64,000 nucleotides of DNA, from assembly GCA_028571685.1 (NCBI GenBank), contig CM053141.1, positions 78,167,833-78,231,832 of the forward strand, written 5' to 3'. The DNA is from Heterohyrax brucei (taxonomy: Eukaryota; Chordata; Mammalia; Hyracoidea; Procaviidae). The position numbers and the translations under genes were made by a program. Positions 20,590 to 32,129 of this stretch are shown here, in pieces. Each line of letters opens with the position of its first letter. Position 1 is the stretch's first letter. Under the pieces are notes generated by a model. That model ran no database searches. It had not been told where the DNA came from and saw nothing but the letters and a program-made list of their open reading frames with translations.

Positions 20590-21655
20590 CAAGAGGGTGA
20601 GGAAGGCAAGAAATTTACAAAGGGTTGTCAAAACACAAAATTTCTTAACATCAGTTTTTAGCCTAACACAAATCTCTTATTCCTAATTCAATTTGACTAA
20701 TACCGAAAACCAAAAAACAAAGCCACCACTGTTAAGTCAATTCTGACTCATAGTGACCCTACAGGATAGAGTAGAACTGCTTCATAGAGTTTCCAAGGAG
20801 CACCTGGGGGATTCGAACTGCTAACCTTTTGGTTGGCAGCCATAGCGATTAACTACTATACCACCAGGGTTTCCTTTACTAACACAACATTTCTAAAGTG
20901 AGATGTGTAAACATTCTTGGTATGGAGGTTTCATGATGGATTGCAGGTTGAGTCAACCAAACTGGAGTCCTTGAAATTGATGTCAGCTATTAGTTAGAGA
21001 AGAGTGAAGATTAGATCACCTCTAAATTAGAAGAATTTTAAAGTGTAAACATCGTTCTTTTGGCTAAGAGGGAATGAGTCAGGGCCCAGACATTCACAGA
21101 ATTCCCTGAAAACAGTTAAGATTGTAAGTTTATTTATCTAAGTTAAGCCCAGATCTCTGCATTCTTCTGTGATACAAACGGTAAAGACTTTTAACACTGC
21201 AATCTGCTTTCTTATTTTAACAAACATAGTTTCTACCTAGTTTCAAATTTAAAAAGAACTAACAAAATTTAGTGGAAAAATTCCAATGAGTGAAAATTAA
21301 TTTGGGAGTCAGGACTCCCTGGTCTTGACACATACCTATCTTGGCTATGAAGTTATTCACAGGTTTTAACTATATTTAACATTATTGGTCTTATTTTTTG
21401 CTACTTGTTGAACAAGGCACCATCTCTGGGACCAGCTGTGTAAACATTCTTAACAGGCATCAAGTCATTCTTTCTCCACCTTAGAAACCTGACCCCTGCC
21501 TTGTTTGTTTTTCAAGCAGTAGAACATTGACAAAAGGCTGAATGTTTTCTGTAGTAAAGCAGAAATGAAAATTTTAGTTTAATTCAAAATAGAGTTCTTA
21601 ATTTAGGTCTGAAGTCACCTAATTCAGACATGCCAGCATCTCAGATTTTAAAATT
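20590..21655 (-). mobile_element. Old ERV1-type LTR (fossil), with a SINE inserted
   Basis: Shares ordered blocks with the LTR at 55690-56535: 'ttacaaagggttgt', 'aatttgactaa', 'tgtgtaaacattcttaacag' and 'ttaatttaggtctgaagtca'. It is antisense, split by the AfroSINE at 20706-20876, and longer than its partner because of other insertions or divergence. Broken and old. Edges are approximate. Confidence 0.55.
20706..20876 (-). repeat. AfroSINE
   Basis: Complete antisense copy, 'agccaccactgttaagtcaa' to 'taccaccagggtttcc', well preserved. It is younger than the LTR it interrupts. Confidence 0.9.
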
Positions 21656-22333
21656 CACATCTACAGTTATATAACGTTCCAATTTCACCAAGTAATACTA
21701 CTTTATATTGTAAGAATCTGGGATAAGAACTGAGTAGAATGGTCAAGATATTCAAGATAAAAATGTGGGAGCAGATCTAGGAAAGGCTGAGTAGTCTTCT
21801 TTCTGCACAAAAGGATAAAGGCCTATTCTCTGTGAGTCAGCTCATGGGTGAACAAAGGACCTAGAAACGCACACACAATATTGTCATCGTTTCCGGCCTC
21901 CACACACAACTGGGACTTACACAAAGACAATCACCAGAGAGGGCACAAGAAACAGAAGAAATACAGCCCAGGCTCTGATGCTAAACCAACACTCCTAACC
22001 TGAGGCTTCGTCAGCCTGTAGAATGGTCGTCCTCTTCTAATTTGTCTAACCAGGGGAGTGCCTTCTTCTAACTGGGACAAAGCATCATTCCATGCTAAGG
22101 TGACCCATCCAAAGGTTAGCTTACGATCTTTGGCCTTCAAAAGCAGACCCAAGATAATTTGATATCACCCTTCTTTGATGGGGCCTTAGAACAAGATATA
22201 GCTCATTTTAATTGAAAATGAAATTCAACACATTATCTTGATTTTAGTGGTACGGTCCATACGTTAAGACATTGTCATACACACAGTTTATTAATCCAAA
22301 CTTAATCTGCATTTACGTCTATGTTTATTAAAG
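21656..22333. other. Unassigned stretch next to the ERV1-type LTR
   Basis: In the LTR's orientation this lies on the internal side of a 3' LTR, so it might be old retroviral internal sequence, but no recognisable protein motif was seen. Treated as undetermined. Confidence 0.3.
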
Positions 22334-22515
22334 CTGGGAAACCCTGGTGGTGTAGTAGTTAAGTGCTACACCTGCTAACCAAAAGGTTGGCAGTTCAAAT
22401 CCACCGGTCACTCATAGGAAACTCTATGGAGCAGTTGCATTCTGTCCTATAAAGTTGCTCTAAGTCAGAACCAATTTGACAGCAGGGGTTTGGGTTTGGG
22501 TTTGGTTTGGGTTTT
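22334..22515 (+). repeat. AfroSINE
   Basis: 'ctgggaaaccctggtggtgt' to 'ggggtttgggtttgggtttg'. Full-length, with clear A-box and B-box regions. Confidence 0.95.
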
Positions 22516-22524
22516 ACTAAAGCT

Positions 22525-22835
22525 GAGGTCCTGGAGTAGAACAAATGGTTTATGTTCTAGCACTGCTGTGGGAAAAAGACCTAGCAACCTGCTTCCTTAA
22601 AGATTACAGCCTAGAAAACTCTACAGAGAACTTCTACTCTGTCCTCTGCTTCCCCCACATTGAGCCTGAAACAATACTCAGTGTCTCTCAATTTTTCAGG
22701 ATGGCCTTGGTCTGAACACGCTATGGTGGAAGTGATGTAAACTGGAGTGGGCTGGGGTGGAACTGGCCTTTCTGTGTGGTGCCGTAGGGTCACAGTAAGG
22801 TGGCATAGACTCTCTAACACCTAAGAACAACAGCA
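22525..22835 (+). repeat. AfroSINE interrupted by a 134-base unknown repeat
   Basis: The SINE runs 'agcaacctgcttccttaaag' and 'aacttctactctgtcctctg', is broken by 22649-22782, and resumes 'cgtagggtcacagtaagg' with an AACAACAGCAAC tail. Confidence 0.7.
22649..22782. repeat. Unrecognised 134-base repeat, copy 1
   Basis: Aligns without gaps to 23932-24065 at about 87% identity (17 differences by eye). The central 'tctctcaatttttcaggatg' and 'gccttggtctgaa' are identical. This copy sits inside an AfroSINE. It matches no family I know. Confidence 0.7.
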
Positions 22836-23098
22836 ACAAGGAGCCAAAAGAGTGGTAGTTTGAATCCACCCAGTGGCGACTCAGAAGAAAGCTCTGGTGA
22901 TCAGCTTCCATTGGATTGTTGCTGTTGTGAAATGCTGTCGAGTCATGGCCATCTCATAGCAACCTTATAGGACAGACTAGAACGTTCTCATAACATTTCC
23001 TGCTCTGTAATCCTATAGCTGTTGAAAACCCAGCTCTGACACGTAAGATCACAATGAGTTGGAATCAACTTGCTGGCAGCAAGTTGGGTTCTTTTGTT
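22836..23098. repeat. AfroSINE fragments in head-on arrangement
   Basis: A sense 5' piece (22836-22918, 'aaggagccaaaagagtggta') is followed by a piece starting antisense ('ttgctgttgtgaaatgctgt' near 22921) and ending in a sense tail ('gagttggaatcaacttgctg', then 'agcaagttgggttctt'). At least two events are superimposed. Confidence 0.6.
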
Positions 23099-23107
23099 TT
23101 AATAAAG

Positions 23108-23298
23108 ATAAAACCTGCTGCTTCTGAACTGATTCTGACCCACTGAGTTGATTCTGATTCCAGAGTTTTCTAGGCTGTGATCTATAGGGCAGAGGAGAAT
23201 TGCCCTTTGTGGTTTCCAAGGGCTGGCAGTTGGGTTTGAACTGCCATCTTTTTGTTAGCAGCTAAACTATTAACTACTATGCCATCAGGGCTCCTTAT
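23108..23298 (-). repeat. AfroSINE
   Basis: Antisense, 'aacctgctgcttctgaactg' through 'ggtttccaagggctggcagt' to 'actatgccatcagggctcc'. Confidence 0.85.
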
Positions 23299-23419
23299 TA
23301 AAGTCAGAAAGGCATTATAATTCCACTCTCTCCTCTGACTCAAACCTCTACTCCCTTGTCGTTCACTGATCTAGAAAAGTATCATAAACCAGAATACAGA
23401 CATATGACTGACTCCTTCA

Positions 23420-23563
23420 TGGAAAAACCCTGGTGTTGTGGTTGTTGGCAGTTCAAATCCTCCAAGCACTCCCTGGACACCCTACTGGGCAGTTCTACTC
23501 TGTCCTATAGGGTTGCCATGAGTCAGAATTGACTCCATGGCAGTGAGTTTGGTTTTTGGTTAG
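23420..23563 (+). repeat. AfroSINE with internal deletion
   Basis: 'aaaaaccctggtgttgtggt' jumps directly to 'tggcagttcaaatcc'; the second half is intact with a TTTGG tail. Confidence 0.85.
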
Positions 23564-23931
23564 CTCTTTCGTCTCAGCTTGGTTATTTGAACAAGAGATT
23601 TCACTAACAGCCAAGTTCCCTCTTGCAGATAGCGTTGGAACTACAAGTGCTGTCAAAGTGAAACTTTGCATATAGAAGGAATATGTGTTGCATAAAATTG
23701 ATCAAACAAACCAACAATACCACAAAACAAAAACTGAAGCTCTCAGTGCTCCAGCTTGACCAGAATCACTAGGTGGGGGGGAAAAAATCAGGCAAAACAA
23801 TTAAATTCTTTTGTACTGGAAAGGAGCAAAAAGAAGAACCAGGAATAGAGATGAAGTTTCATCCCAAACAAAGGCATGTGTGGCTGTGAAAGGCATATCT
23901 AGCCAAGGCTCAGAGGAGAGACTGTTCTCGT

Positions 23932-24065
23932 CTTCCCCCACACTGAGTCGGAAACAATATACAATGTCTCTCAATTTTTCAGGATGGCCTTGGTCTGAAT
24001 ATGCCACAGAGGAAGTGATATAAACTGCGGTGGGCTGGGGTGGGACTGGCCCTTCTGTGTGGTGC
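23932..24065. repeat. Unrecognised 134-base repeat, copy 2
   Basis: Same orientation as copy 1, 1283 bases to the right, equal length. It is not embedded in a SINE here. Both copies keep an open reading on the minus strand (shared HHTE.PVPPQPT and DQGHPEKLRD), but the number of copies is too small to claim coding. Confidence 0.7.
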
Positions 24066-24099
24066 TGGCTTTCTTGTGCTCTCCACACTGCAAGAGTTC

Positions 24100-24710
24100 C
24101 AGTTTAAGTGTTAAACATGCAGGTCTTTTCCCTCAGGAGATCTGTGGGGGGGACAAAGGAATCAGCATTTTTACATAAGCTCTACAGGCTCCACATTTAC
24201 CGAAATTCTTTGTAGCTGGTGCTGTTGTTAACTATTACAACAGAGCAACGGAGACCGAGAATATCATGCATCTATTGCAAAGTGAGGAAATTTAAACTTT
24301 TAGTTTAGGCAGTGATCATGAGATGATTTAGTGGACTGTCTGCTATGCTGCTCAGCTCACCCTTCCTGCTCCTGCTGCTGGGAATCCTGGAAGCTGACAA
24401 TCTTCAGCTGTCTCCTCCAGCAATTGCCCAAGGCCATGCTCCTTTCAGGGATTCTGTATTCAGTGATGGGTTAATATAAGCATATAAAGATCTAGTCCTA
24501 TTACCCTTATTGGGGATAGCTCTGAAGGATTATCACAGCTTCAGAGCTTTCTGTGGGGTTGGCTATGGTCTTTATTGTGACTGCCTCACTGTCCAACTTC
24601 TTGCTCTGCCTAATAAAACGTCCTTCCTTTCCCCCACAGGTATTAATTCCTAGAACAGTGTCTATTAAACTTCTTACATGCAAATCTTCATCTCAGAGAC
24701 GGCTCCCCAA
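24100..24710 (+). repeat. Old LTR-like or unclassified repeat
   Basis: 'ggctatggtctttattgtga', 'gcctaataaaacgtccttcc' and 'gcaaatcttcatctcagaga' resemble the polyadenylation and end region of an old LTR. The family is unknown. Treated as a fossil. Confidence 0.3.
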
Positions 24711-24729
24711 GGAAACAAACCTGCAGCAG

Positions 24730-25030
24730 ATAATAAGCAAAGTGGTACAACCAGTTTGGAGCACAACTGGGCAACATCTATCAGAGTTTGAAAAGTATGC
24801 ACCCTATGACCCAATATTTTCATATCTAGGAACCTATCCTATGGAAATATTCAATGAAATTGTATCATTTGTGAAAAACATGAGCTAGATCTATTCGGAA
24901 TGATTTGGAATGGCCTCCTAGACATATTCTTAAGTACAAAAGCTGAGTACTATAAATATTCTGGCATATGTCTCCCAGCACACTTACGTGTATTTTTTTC
25001 CAGAATCTATACCTAACTGGGTCATAAAAT
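24730..25030 (+). mobile_element. Old L1 3' fragment
   Basis: 'caacatctatcagagtttga', 'caccctatgacccaatattt' and 'ctaggaacctatcctatgga' correspond to the end of L1 ORF2 and the start of its 3' UTR. The open frame at 24553-24888 crosses this and is not a gene. Confidence 0.5.
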
Positions 25031-25438
25031 GTGTTCATCTTCAACTTTACTGAACGCACTTGATTTGGCTATTGTTCTCAGTTCTTCGTTCCCTACCTCT
25101 TCCACATGACCTTGTAGTTCATTAGAGTTGGCAGAACACGTTTCCCAGCCATGCTGATGTAAGGTTAGCCCAGCATTGTTTTGGGTATTACAAGACGGGC
25201 AGAAGGGAAGTGTGCCAGTTGTGAGCCTGGGCTCCAGTGAGCGTTGTGGGCTTCTACTCACCCGCTCACATAGTTGTGACCTGTCGTGAGAAGAACTGTA
25301 GGTAAGGCTGGACCAAGGAAAACCTGAGACACCTAGAATAGACCTGAACCCAACACATTGTTCAGAAACAAGCTCAGTCCATCCACAGGCTCATAAATAA
25401 GAAATATAAATGTTTGTTGTTGTAAGTCACTGAGTTAT
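25031..25438 (+). repeat. Old MaLR- or MER-like repeat end
   Basis: The end 'ataaatgtttgttgttgtaa' plus 'gtcactgagtt' is the kind of 3' end seen in old mammalian repeats. Assignment is weak. Confidence 0.3.
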
Positions 25439-25439
25439 C

Positions 25440-26370
25440 TTTTCCTTTGTATTTGAGTATAACATTTATAGAAAAGTACACAAAGTTTTCTAATATTAAG
25501 TGAGTAGTTGGATGGATTTTTAATATATGTACACTTATATAACTACCGCCTAAATCAAGATATAGAACACCTCCAAAACCCAGGCAGACTCCCCTCACTC
25601 TGCCTCCCAGTCACTACCTCTCCCTAGAAGCAGCCACTGTTCTAACCACTGACATCATAGATCTGCCTGTTTTTGAACTTCATGGAAATGGAATAATATA
25701 TACTCCTTTGTGTCTGGCTTCTTCTACCTATTCAACATGATCTGTAACTCTCACTTGAGTATAGTATAGTACAGTATAGCTGTAGTTTGTTCTTTTTCAC
25801 TGTGGTGCAGTACTCCATTTTATAGGAGCCCTGGTGTTACAATTGTTGGGTTTTTGGCTGCTAACCAAAAGGTCGAACCTACTAGCTGCTGATAAGGAGA
25901 AAATAACTGGAGATCTGTTCTCATAAGGATCACAGCTTAGGGAACGCTATGGGGCAGTTCTGCTCTATCAGTGGGGTCTCTCTCAGTAAGAACTGACTAA
26001 ATGTCATGCATGCAGCAGCACTCCGTTGTATAAAAATACCGTAACTTATTTGCCCATTCTCGTACTGATGGACATTTGGGATCACGATTTTAAAGAGCTG
26101 CTATCAACATGTCTTTTGGTAAATTATATATGCATGGATTTCTTGTCCTCAGAAGTGGCATTGCTGGGTCAGAAGGTAGGTGTATGTTTAGCTTTGAAAA
26201 TACTGCCAAAGAGTTTTCCAAGTGCCAATTTATACTGCCACCAGCAATGAGTGAGTGAGATTCCAGATGTTCAACATCCTCACTGATGCTTGGTGTTGCC
26301 AGTCGCACTAATCTTAGCCGTTCTGCTGGGTATGGAGCAGGTAACACTTCGTGGATTTAATTTACATTAT
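25440..26370 (-). mobile_element. L1 3' UTR, antisense, old
   Basis: 'aaagtacacaaagttttcta', 'ggcttcttctacctattcaa', then after a SINE 'tatttgcccattctcgtact' and 'gaagtggcattgctgggtca'. These are standard antisense landmarks of an old L1M 3' UTR. Confidence 0.75.
25824..26012 (+). repeat. AfroSINE, long-middle variant, inside the L1 3' UTR
   Basis: 'aggagccctggtgttacaat', 'gaaaataactggagatctgt' and 'gctatggggcagttctgctc'. Confidence 0.85.
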
Positions 26371-26926
26371 CTTGATGGCATGACATTGAACACTTCTCAA
26401 AAAATTAGAATACAGTCGGCCATGAAATCTACCATTTTAAAGTGTTCAGTTAAGTAGTTTTTAGTATACTATTCAACAATTTATGCCACCATCATCACTA
26501 CCTAATTCCAGAATGTTCCAGTTACTCTCCATTCTCTCCTCCCCTCGTTTCCTGGTGACATCTCATCTGTCTTCTGTCTACATGGATTTTCCTATTATGG
26601 ACGTTTCATATAAAAGAAATAATAAAATATGTGACCTTCTGTGACTGGCTTCTTTCAGTCACAAAATAGCATAACGTTTTCAAGGTCCATCCGTGTTATA
26701 GCATATATTAATACTTCATTTGTTTTTATTGCCAAATAGTATTCTCTTGTATGGATGTAGTCCATTTTATTTATTCTAAATCAGTAGATGGATTCATCTG
26801 GATTCTTTCTACTTTTTTACTAGAATGAACAATGCGGCTATGAACATTTGTGTTTGACTTTTCATGTGAACATGTTTTCAGTTCTTTTGAGTATGTGTCT
26901 AGCACTGAAATTCCTGAATAATATTG

Positions 26927-28730
26927 TGGATTAATTTCCTAGGGCTGCCTTAACAACGTACCAAACATTAGGTGGTTTAAGCAACAGAAATTTATTCTCT
27001 CTCTGAAGACCAGAAGTCTGAATTGAGGGTGTTGGCAGGATCTTGCTGTCTCCAAGGGCCCTAGTGGATGATTCTTCCTTGTATCTTCTAGCTCTGGACA
27101 GCCCCAGGCATTCCTTAGCTGTATGGCAGCGTAACTCTAATCTCTGCCTCCACTTTCACATGGTCCTCTTCTCTCCGTATCTTTCTCCTCTTTTTATAAG
27201 AACACCACTTATATCGGATTAGACTACTCTGTGCCAGTGTGATCTTGTTTTAACTTAACTGAGAACATTTTCGAAGACCTATTTCCAATCAATTCAGCAC
27301 TTTCTTAAAAAGCTAGAAATAGAAGTACCATATGATCCAGCAATCTCACTTCTTGGAATACATCCTAGAGAAATAAGGCCTGTCACATGAACAGATACAA
27401 GCACATGAATGTTTATTGCAGCACTTTCCATAATAGCAAAAAGATGAAATCAATCTAGGAGCCCATCAACAGATAAATGGATAAACTACAGTATATTCAC
27501 ACAATGGAATACTGTGCAATGATAAAGAACAACAATGATTTTAGGAAACATCTCATGACATGGAGTCATTTAGAAGACATTATGCTGAGTGAAATTAGTC
27601 AGGTGCGAAAGGACAAATATTGTATGAGACCATTATTATAAGGATTTAAAAGGTTTAAGCACAGAAGAAAATAATCTTTGATGGTTACAAAGGTGGAGGG
27701 GGAGAAAGACGGTTATTCATAGATTAGATGGTAGATCGGAATTGGGTTAAATGAAGGGAGTGACAGCACACAGTCAAAGTGAAGTTAGCACAAATGGACT
27801 ACCCCCAAAGCTAAAAGGTTTCCTAAATGCAACCCAACATTTTAAAGGACAGAGTAGCTGGGTCAGAAATCTGGGGATCACAGCTTCAGGAAACAGCTAG
27901 GCTAATTGACATAACTAAGATTTTTTTAAGAAAATGTTCTGCACACCACTTTGGTGAGTGGGGTCTGGGCTGCCATCTAAATAGCAACAATTGGTCTCAA
28001 TGCACGTGGAGCAGAGAAAAACCAAGTACATCAGACATGAGGAAAATATGAGCCCAGGAGATAGAGGATGCCGTATGATCCAGAGACTACATCAGCATGA
28101 GATCAGAAGCACTAGATGGTGCCTGGCTACCACCAATAACTGCCCTGACAGGAAACACACTGTAAGGTCCCTGATGTAGCGGGAAGAAAATAGGTGTGCA
28201 GAGCTAGAACTCTATTATGAGACACCACTTGATGATCTGTCAGACTGGAGGGTTCCCGGAGGACATTGCCCCCAGACTTCACTTTCATTCAGAGCTGAAA
28301 CCAATATCGAAGCCAACTCTTCAGACACAGATTGCACTGGACTGTAAGGCATACAGTGATGCTTCTTGGCTTAAACATACACATGAGGCTGCTTGAACAG
28401 CTCCTCTCTACAGGTGAGATGAAAGGGTGAAGGGGGACAGGGGCTGGTTGAATGAGTACTGAAGTATAGGGTGGAAAACAGGAAATGTGCTGTCAAGTGG
28501 TGATTGCAAGGAAGAGCAGTTAGAGTTCATAGTGGTGGGTGTTTGGGGTTTTATTTTTTATGTGGAAAATTGATTTGGATTGTAAACTTGTACTTAAAGT
28601 ACAATAAAATTTAAAAAGAAAGAAAGAAAGAAAGAAAAAGACCTATTTCCAAACAAGGTTCTGTTCACAGATAAAGGGATTAGAATTTTAGCACATCTCT
28701 TGGGGTGAAACAGCTCAATCCATAATATAT
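26927..28730 (-). mobile_element. MLT1-type MaLR solo LTR (fossil), split by an L1
   Basis: LTR pieces at 26927-27288 and 28638-28730. Antisense landmarks are 'ttaatttcctagggctgcct', 'acagaaatttattctctctc' and, at the far end, 'cagctcaatccataa'. About 450 bases in all. It lies inside the older antisense L1 and was later hit by a younger L1. Confidence 0.8.
27289..28637 (+). mobile_element. 5'-truncated L1 with 15-base target duplication
   Basis: The end of ORF2 and a long afrotherian 3' UTR (variant B): 'ccatatgatccagcaatctc', 'gctgagtgaaattagtcagg', 'agatggtgcctggctaccac', 'ttggattgtaaacttgtact', then an A-rich (AAAG)n tail. AAGACCTATTTCCAA occurs at 27274-27288 and 28638-28652, a perfect 15-base duplication, so both ends of the insertion are known. 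This is the youngest of three nested layers. Confidence 0.93.
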
Positions 28731-28911
28731 GCTAATTCCTGGGAAACTTTCTGAGGAACTTCTGAGCTGTTTTACATAGCTGCCATACCACTCTAAATTT
28801 CCACTAGTGATGTATGAAGGTTCAAATTTCTCTAGATCTTCACCAACGCTTGTCATTTATCTTTTTTTTCTTTAATTTCTGTCTTTAATTGTAGACATCC
28901 CACTGAGTGTG

Positions 28912-29060
28912 AGAAGTCCTGGTGGCATACTGGTTAAGAACTAGGCTGCTGACCAAAAGGTTGGTGTTGGAATTCACTGGATGCTCCTTGGAAGCCCTGT
29001 GAGACTGTTCTGTCCCTTCCTATGAGCTGGAACAGACTGGATGGGGCAACTCGTTTTTTT
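28912..29060 (+). repeat. AfroSINE inside antisense L1
   Basis: 'gtcctggtggcatactggtt', 'ctgaccaaaaggttggtgtt' and 'tatgagctggaacagactgg'. Confidence 0.85.
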
Positions 29061-31190
29061 ATAAATGACTAGTGATGCTGAGTTCTTTTCATACGCTTAT
29101 TTGCCACTTGGCTATCTTCTTTGCAGAAATGTCTACTCAAATTCAAATAGACATTTGAATAAAAATGTCTAGTCAAAATTGACTGTTTTTTATGTGTTAT
29201 TTGTCTTTTTATAGTGAAGCTGTAAGAGTTTTTCTCTATTTTGTATATTAGCTCCTTATCAGACTTATTATTTGCAAATACTTTCCCCATTCTGTGGTTG
29301 TCTCTGCACTTTCTTGACAGTGTCTTTTGACACACAAGTGTTTAATTTTGATGAAATCCAACTTATCTATTGTCTCTTTGGTCACTTGCACATTTAGTGT
29401 CATATCTAATGGTGGCTTAATTCAAGGACACATAGATTCACATTTATGTTTCTTCTCACAGTTTTATAGTTTTAGCCCTTACATTTAAGTCTTTGATCAA
29501 TTTTGAGTTCATTTTTTCACATGATATGAGGTAGGAACACAACTTCATTATTTTGTGTGTGTATACACAGTTATCCCAGCAACACTTGTTGAAAAGATCA
29601 TTTTTCTCCCTCATTTAATGCCTTTTACACATTCGTTGAAATTTATGAATTTATTCCTCATTTCCTCTGTCCATGGCTTGCCTTTACTTCTTATAGGTCC
29701 ATTTAGATTTCTGTTTCTTCTTGAATTAATTTTGGTACTTTGTGCCTTTCTACAATTTTGTCCATTTCCTCTAGGTTATCTAATTTGTTGGCATACAGTT
29801 TTTCATAATATTCCCTTATAAATTATTTCCTTTTTATCTCTGTGAGATCAGTAATAATGATCTCTCTTTCATTCCTGATTTTAGTCTCTTGAGTCTGCTG
29901 TTTTATTGTCAATTTTTAGTCAGTCTAGTTAAAGGGCTGTCAATTTTATCTTTTCAACAAATGAATTTTGATTTCATGGATTTTTCCATTCTCGATTTCA
30001 TTATTTCTACCATCATCTGTTTTATTTCCTTTTCCTTGCTCTGGGTTTAGTTTGTTCTTTTCCTAATTTCTTAAAGTATTTGGTTAGGATATTGATCTGA
30101 GGTCTTTCTTCTTGTTAAATGTAGGCATTTATATCTACACATTTTTCTCTGACCACTGCTTTTACTGGATCTTATAAGTATTGATATGCTGTGTTTTCAG
30201 TTCATTTTTGTTTATCTCAAATTATTTCCTAATTTCTGTTACGACTTTTCTCTTTGACCCACTGGTTATTTAGCAATATCTTGCTAATTACACATACTTG
30301 TAATTTTTTCAAATGTCCTTCAGTTATAATTTTTTAATTTAATTATATTGTGTTCTGAGGCCATACCTTATGTGATTCCAGTCTTTTAAAATTTATTGAG
30401 ACTTCTTTTATGACTTATGGTCAATCATGGAGAATGTCTAGTGTGTTCTTCAGAAGAACGTTTATTCTGTTGCTGTAGGGTAGACTGTGTTATGTCTAGT
30501 TGGTATACTGTGTTGTGCAATTCTTCTGTTTCCTGGCTGACTTCCTGTCTAGTTGTTCTATCCATTACTTAAAGTGGAGGTAGTTAATTGTTCAACTACT
30601 ATAATTGAATTGTCTATTTCTCTCCTCAATTTTGTCAATATCTTCTTAACATATTTTGGGGTTCTGCTGTTAAATGCATGTATGTTTTTAATATATCTTC
30701 TTGATTGATTGTTTTATTATTATATAGCACATTCTGGTCTCTACTAACAGTATTTGTCTTAAAGTCTATTTTTCCAATGTTAGAAAAATATCACTGCAGC
30801 TGTCTTTTGAATATGGTTTGCGTGGAATTATTTTTTTAATTCTTTTACTTTCAAACTATTTATGTCTTTGATAAACACTGTTTTTTTCTTTTACTGTTGG
30901 TTTATAGCTTGTATATACTAAATATATATATATACTTGTATATACTGAATACAAGTTCTGTGAAGGATATATTATAGTGAACACCTTTTTCTAATCTGTT
31001 GCTTCTCCTTTCACTTTTGTGGTATTGTGTTCTAATAAAGACCAATTCTTAATTTTAGTGAAGTTTTATTTCTCAGAGCGTTTTTTTCCTACATGCTGGA
31101 GCTTTTTCGCTGTGTCCTGTTTAAGAAATCTTTGTTTATTTAGGTATTTTTTTGACACAACATTATTATAGCAATGATAGACTAATACAT

Positions 31191-32129
31191 CAGATACTGT
31201 TAACTTGTTAATACAAAGTGATTACACTAGCTTTTGCTTAACTCTGACTGCATTTCCATCATTCCACAACCCAACCTGTCAGATTTTTGAAACTTCTGAC
31301 AGGCTGAGAGATGTAAAATGTGTTCTTAATGTGCTTTAAATATTAATTTTCCTAACTACAATGACATTGAGCATGTTTTCATGTGTTTTGGCCATTTGGT
31401 TCTATGCTTTTGTTTAATGACTTTTTGCTCTTTATATACGTTCTTCTGCATGCTTGAAGTGTTTCAAAATAAATTAAAAAAAGACAAGCATGATGTAGAA
31501 CAATGGATATAAAGATATGTATATACATGTGTGTGTCTGTGTATATACACACAAAACAGGTATATCTTTATATGTTTTTACATGTATAGTATATTTTTCA
31601 AAGAATATGAAACAATCAAGAAGTTAGGAAAGTTGTTCAGAAGATATTTAAGCATTTCCAGAATTTCAGTGGTAATAAGGACAACCCAGAGAGTCAGTCA
31701 GCTGGCCAAATAAGGGTGATTTCAAGTGAATCCATGGGGAGTCTTTGATCTCCCTCTGCCAAAGGATTTCAAAGAAAATGCTCTTGGGGCATAGGTCAAT
31801 GGACTGGGTCAGAAAACCTTCAACTGTGGCTGTGTCAACAGAGGAGCTTTTAAAATAAGAATCTAAGCTCCATTTTAGACTGGTTAAGTCAAATTCTCTG
31901 GAGATGGGTCTGGAGGGTTGCATTTTTTTCTAACCACCCAGGTGATCTAATGGACAAGGCTGAAACCCATCAAAGCAGATGCTGATCTTCAGAACATCAA
32001 ATAACACTGTTTAGAAGAATGTTATTTTTTGGCATGCAGTTGTTATTACCAGTTTTTGTTAGTCATTGTTGTTAAGTGTAATAAAACGAGCAACAAATTA
32101 ACGATTTATGGTAAGTGATATCAACGGAA
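31191..32129 (-). other. Mostly unassigned; old L1 3' scrap at 31290-31480
   Basis: 'catgttttcatgtgttttgg' and 'ttaatgactttttgctcttt' indicate a short antisense L1 3' UTR piece. The remainder, including 31500-32129, shows no gene or repeat I can name. Confidence 0.45.

Larger units (their letters stand above)
26375..31190 (-). mobile_element. Long antisense L1 (3' UTR through ORF2), old, heavily interrupted
   Basis: From 26390 to about 26925 the antisense 3' UTR is clear ('tttaaagtgttcagttaagt', 'gtgactggcttctttcagtc', 'acaatgcggctatgaacatt'). After the MaLR LTR block it resumes at about 28731 with 'agctgccataccactctaaa', then 29060-30900 is antisense ORF2 ('ccattctgtggttgtctctg', 'tttcttcttgaattaatttt', 'tttgacccactggttattta'). 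Together this is about 3 kb of one L1. No intact frame remains. It is the oldest layer here. Confidence 0.8.

Noticed and set aside
22334-22515. tRNA-like promoter boxes as possible tRNA genes
   Set aside because: These and dozens of similar sequences are the heads of AfroSINEs. None folds as an intact tRNA with an acceptor stem by inspection.
24553-24888. 111-codon plus-strand frame
   Set aside because: Spans an LTR-like repeat end and an old L1 fragment.
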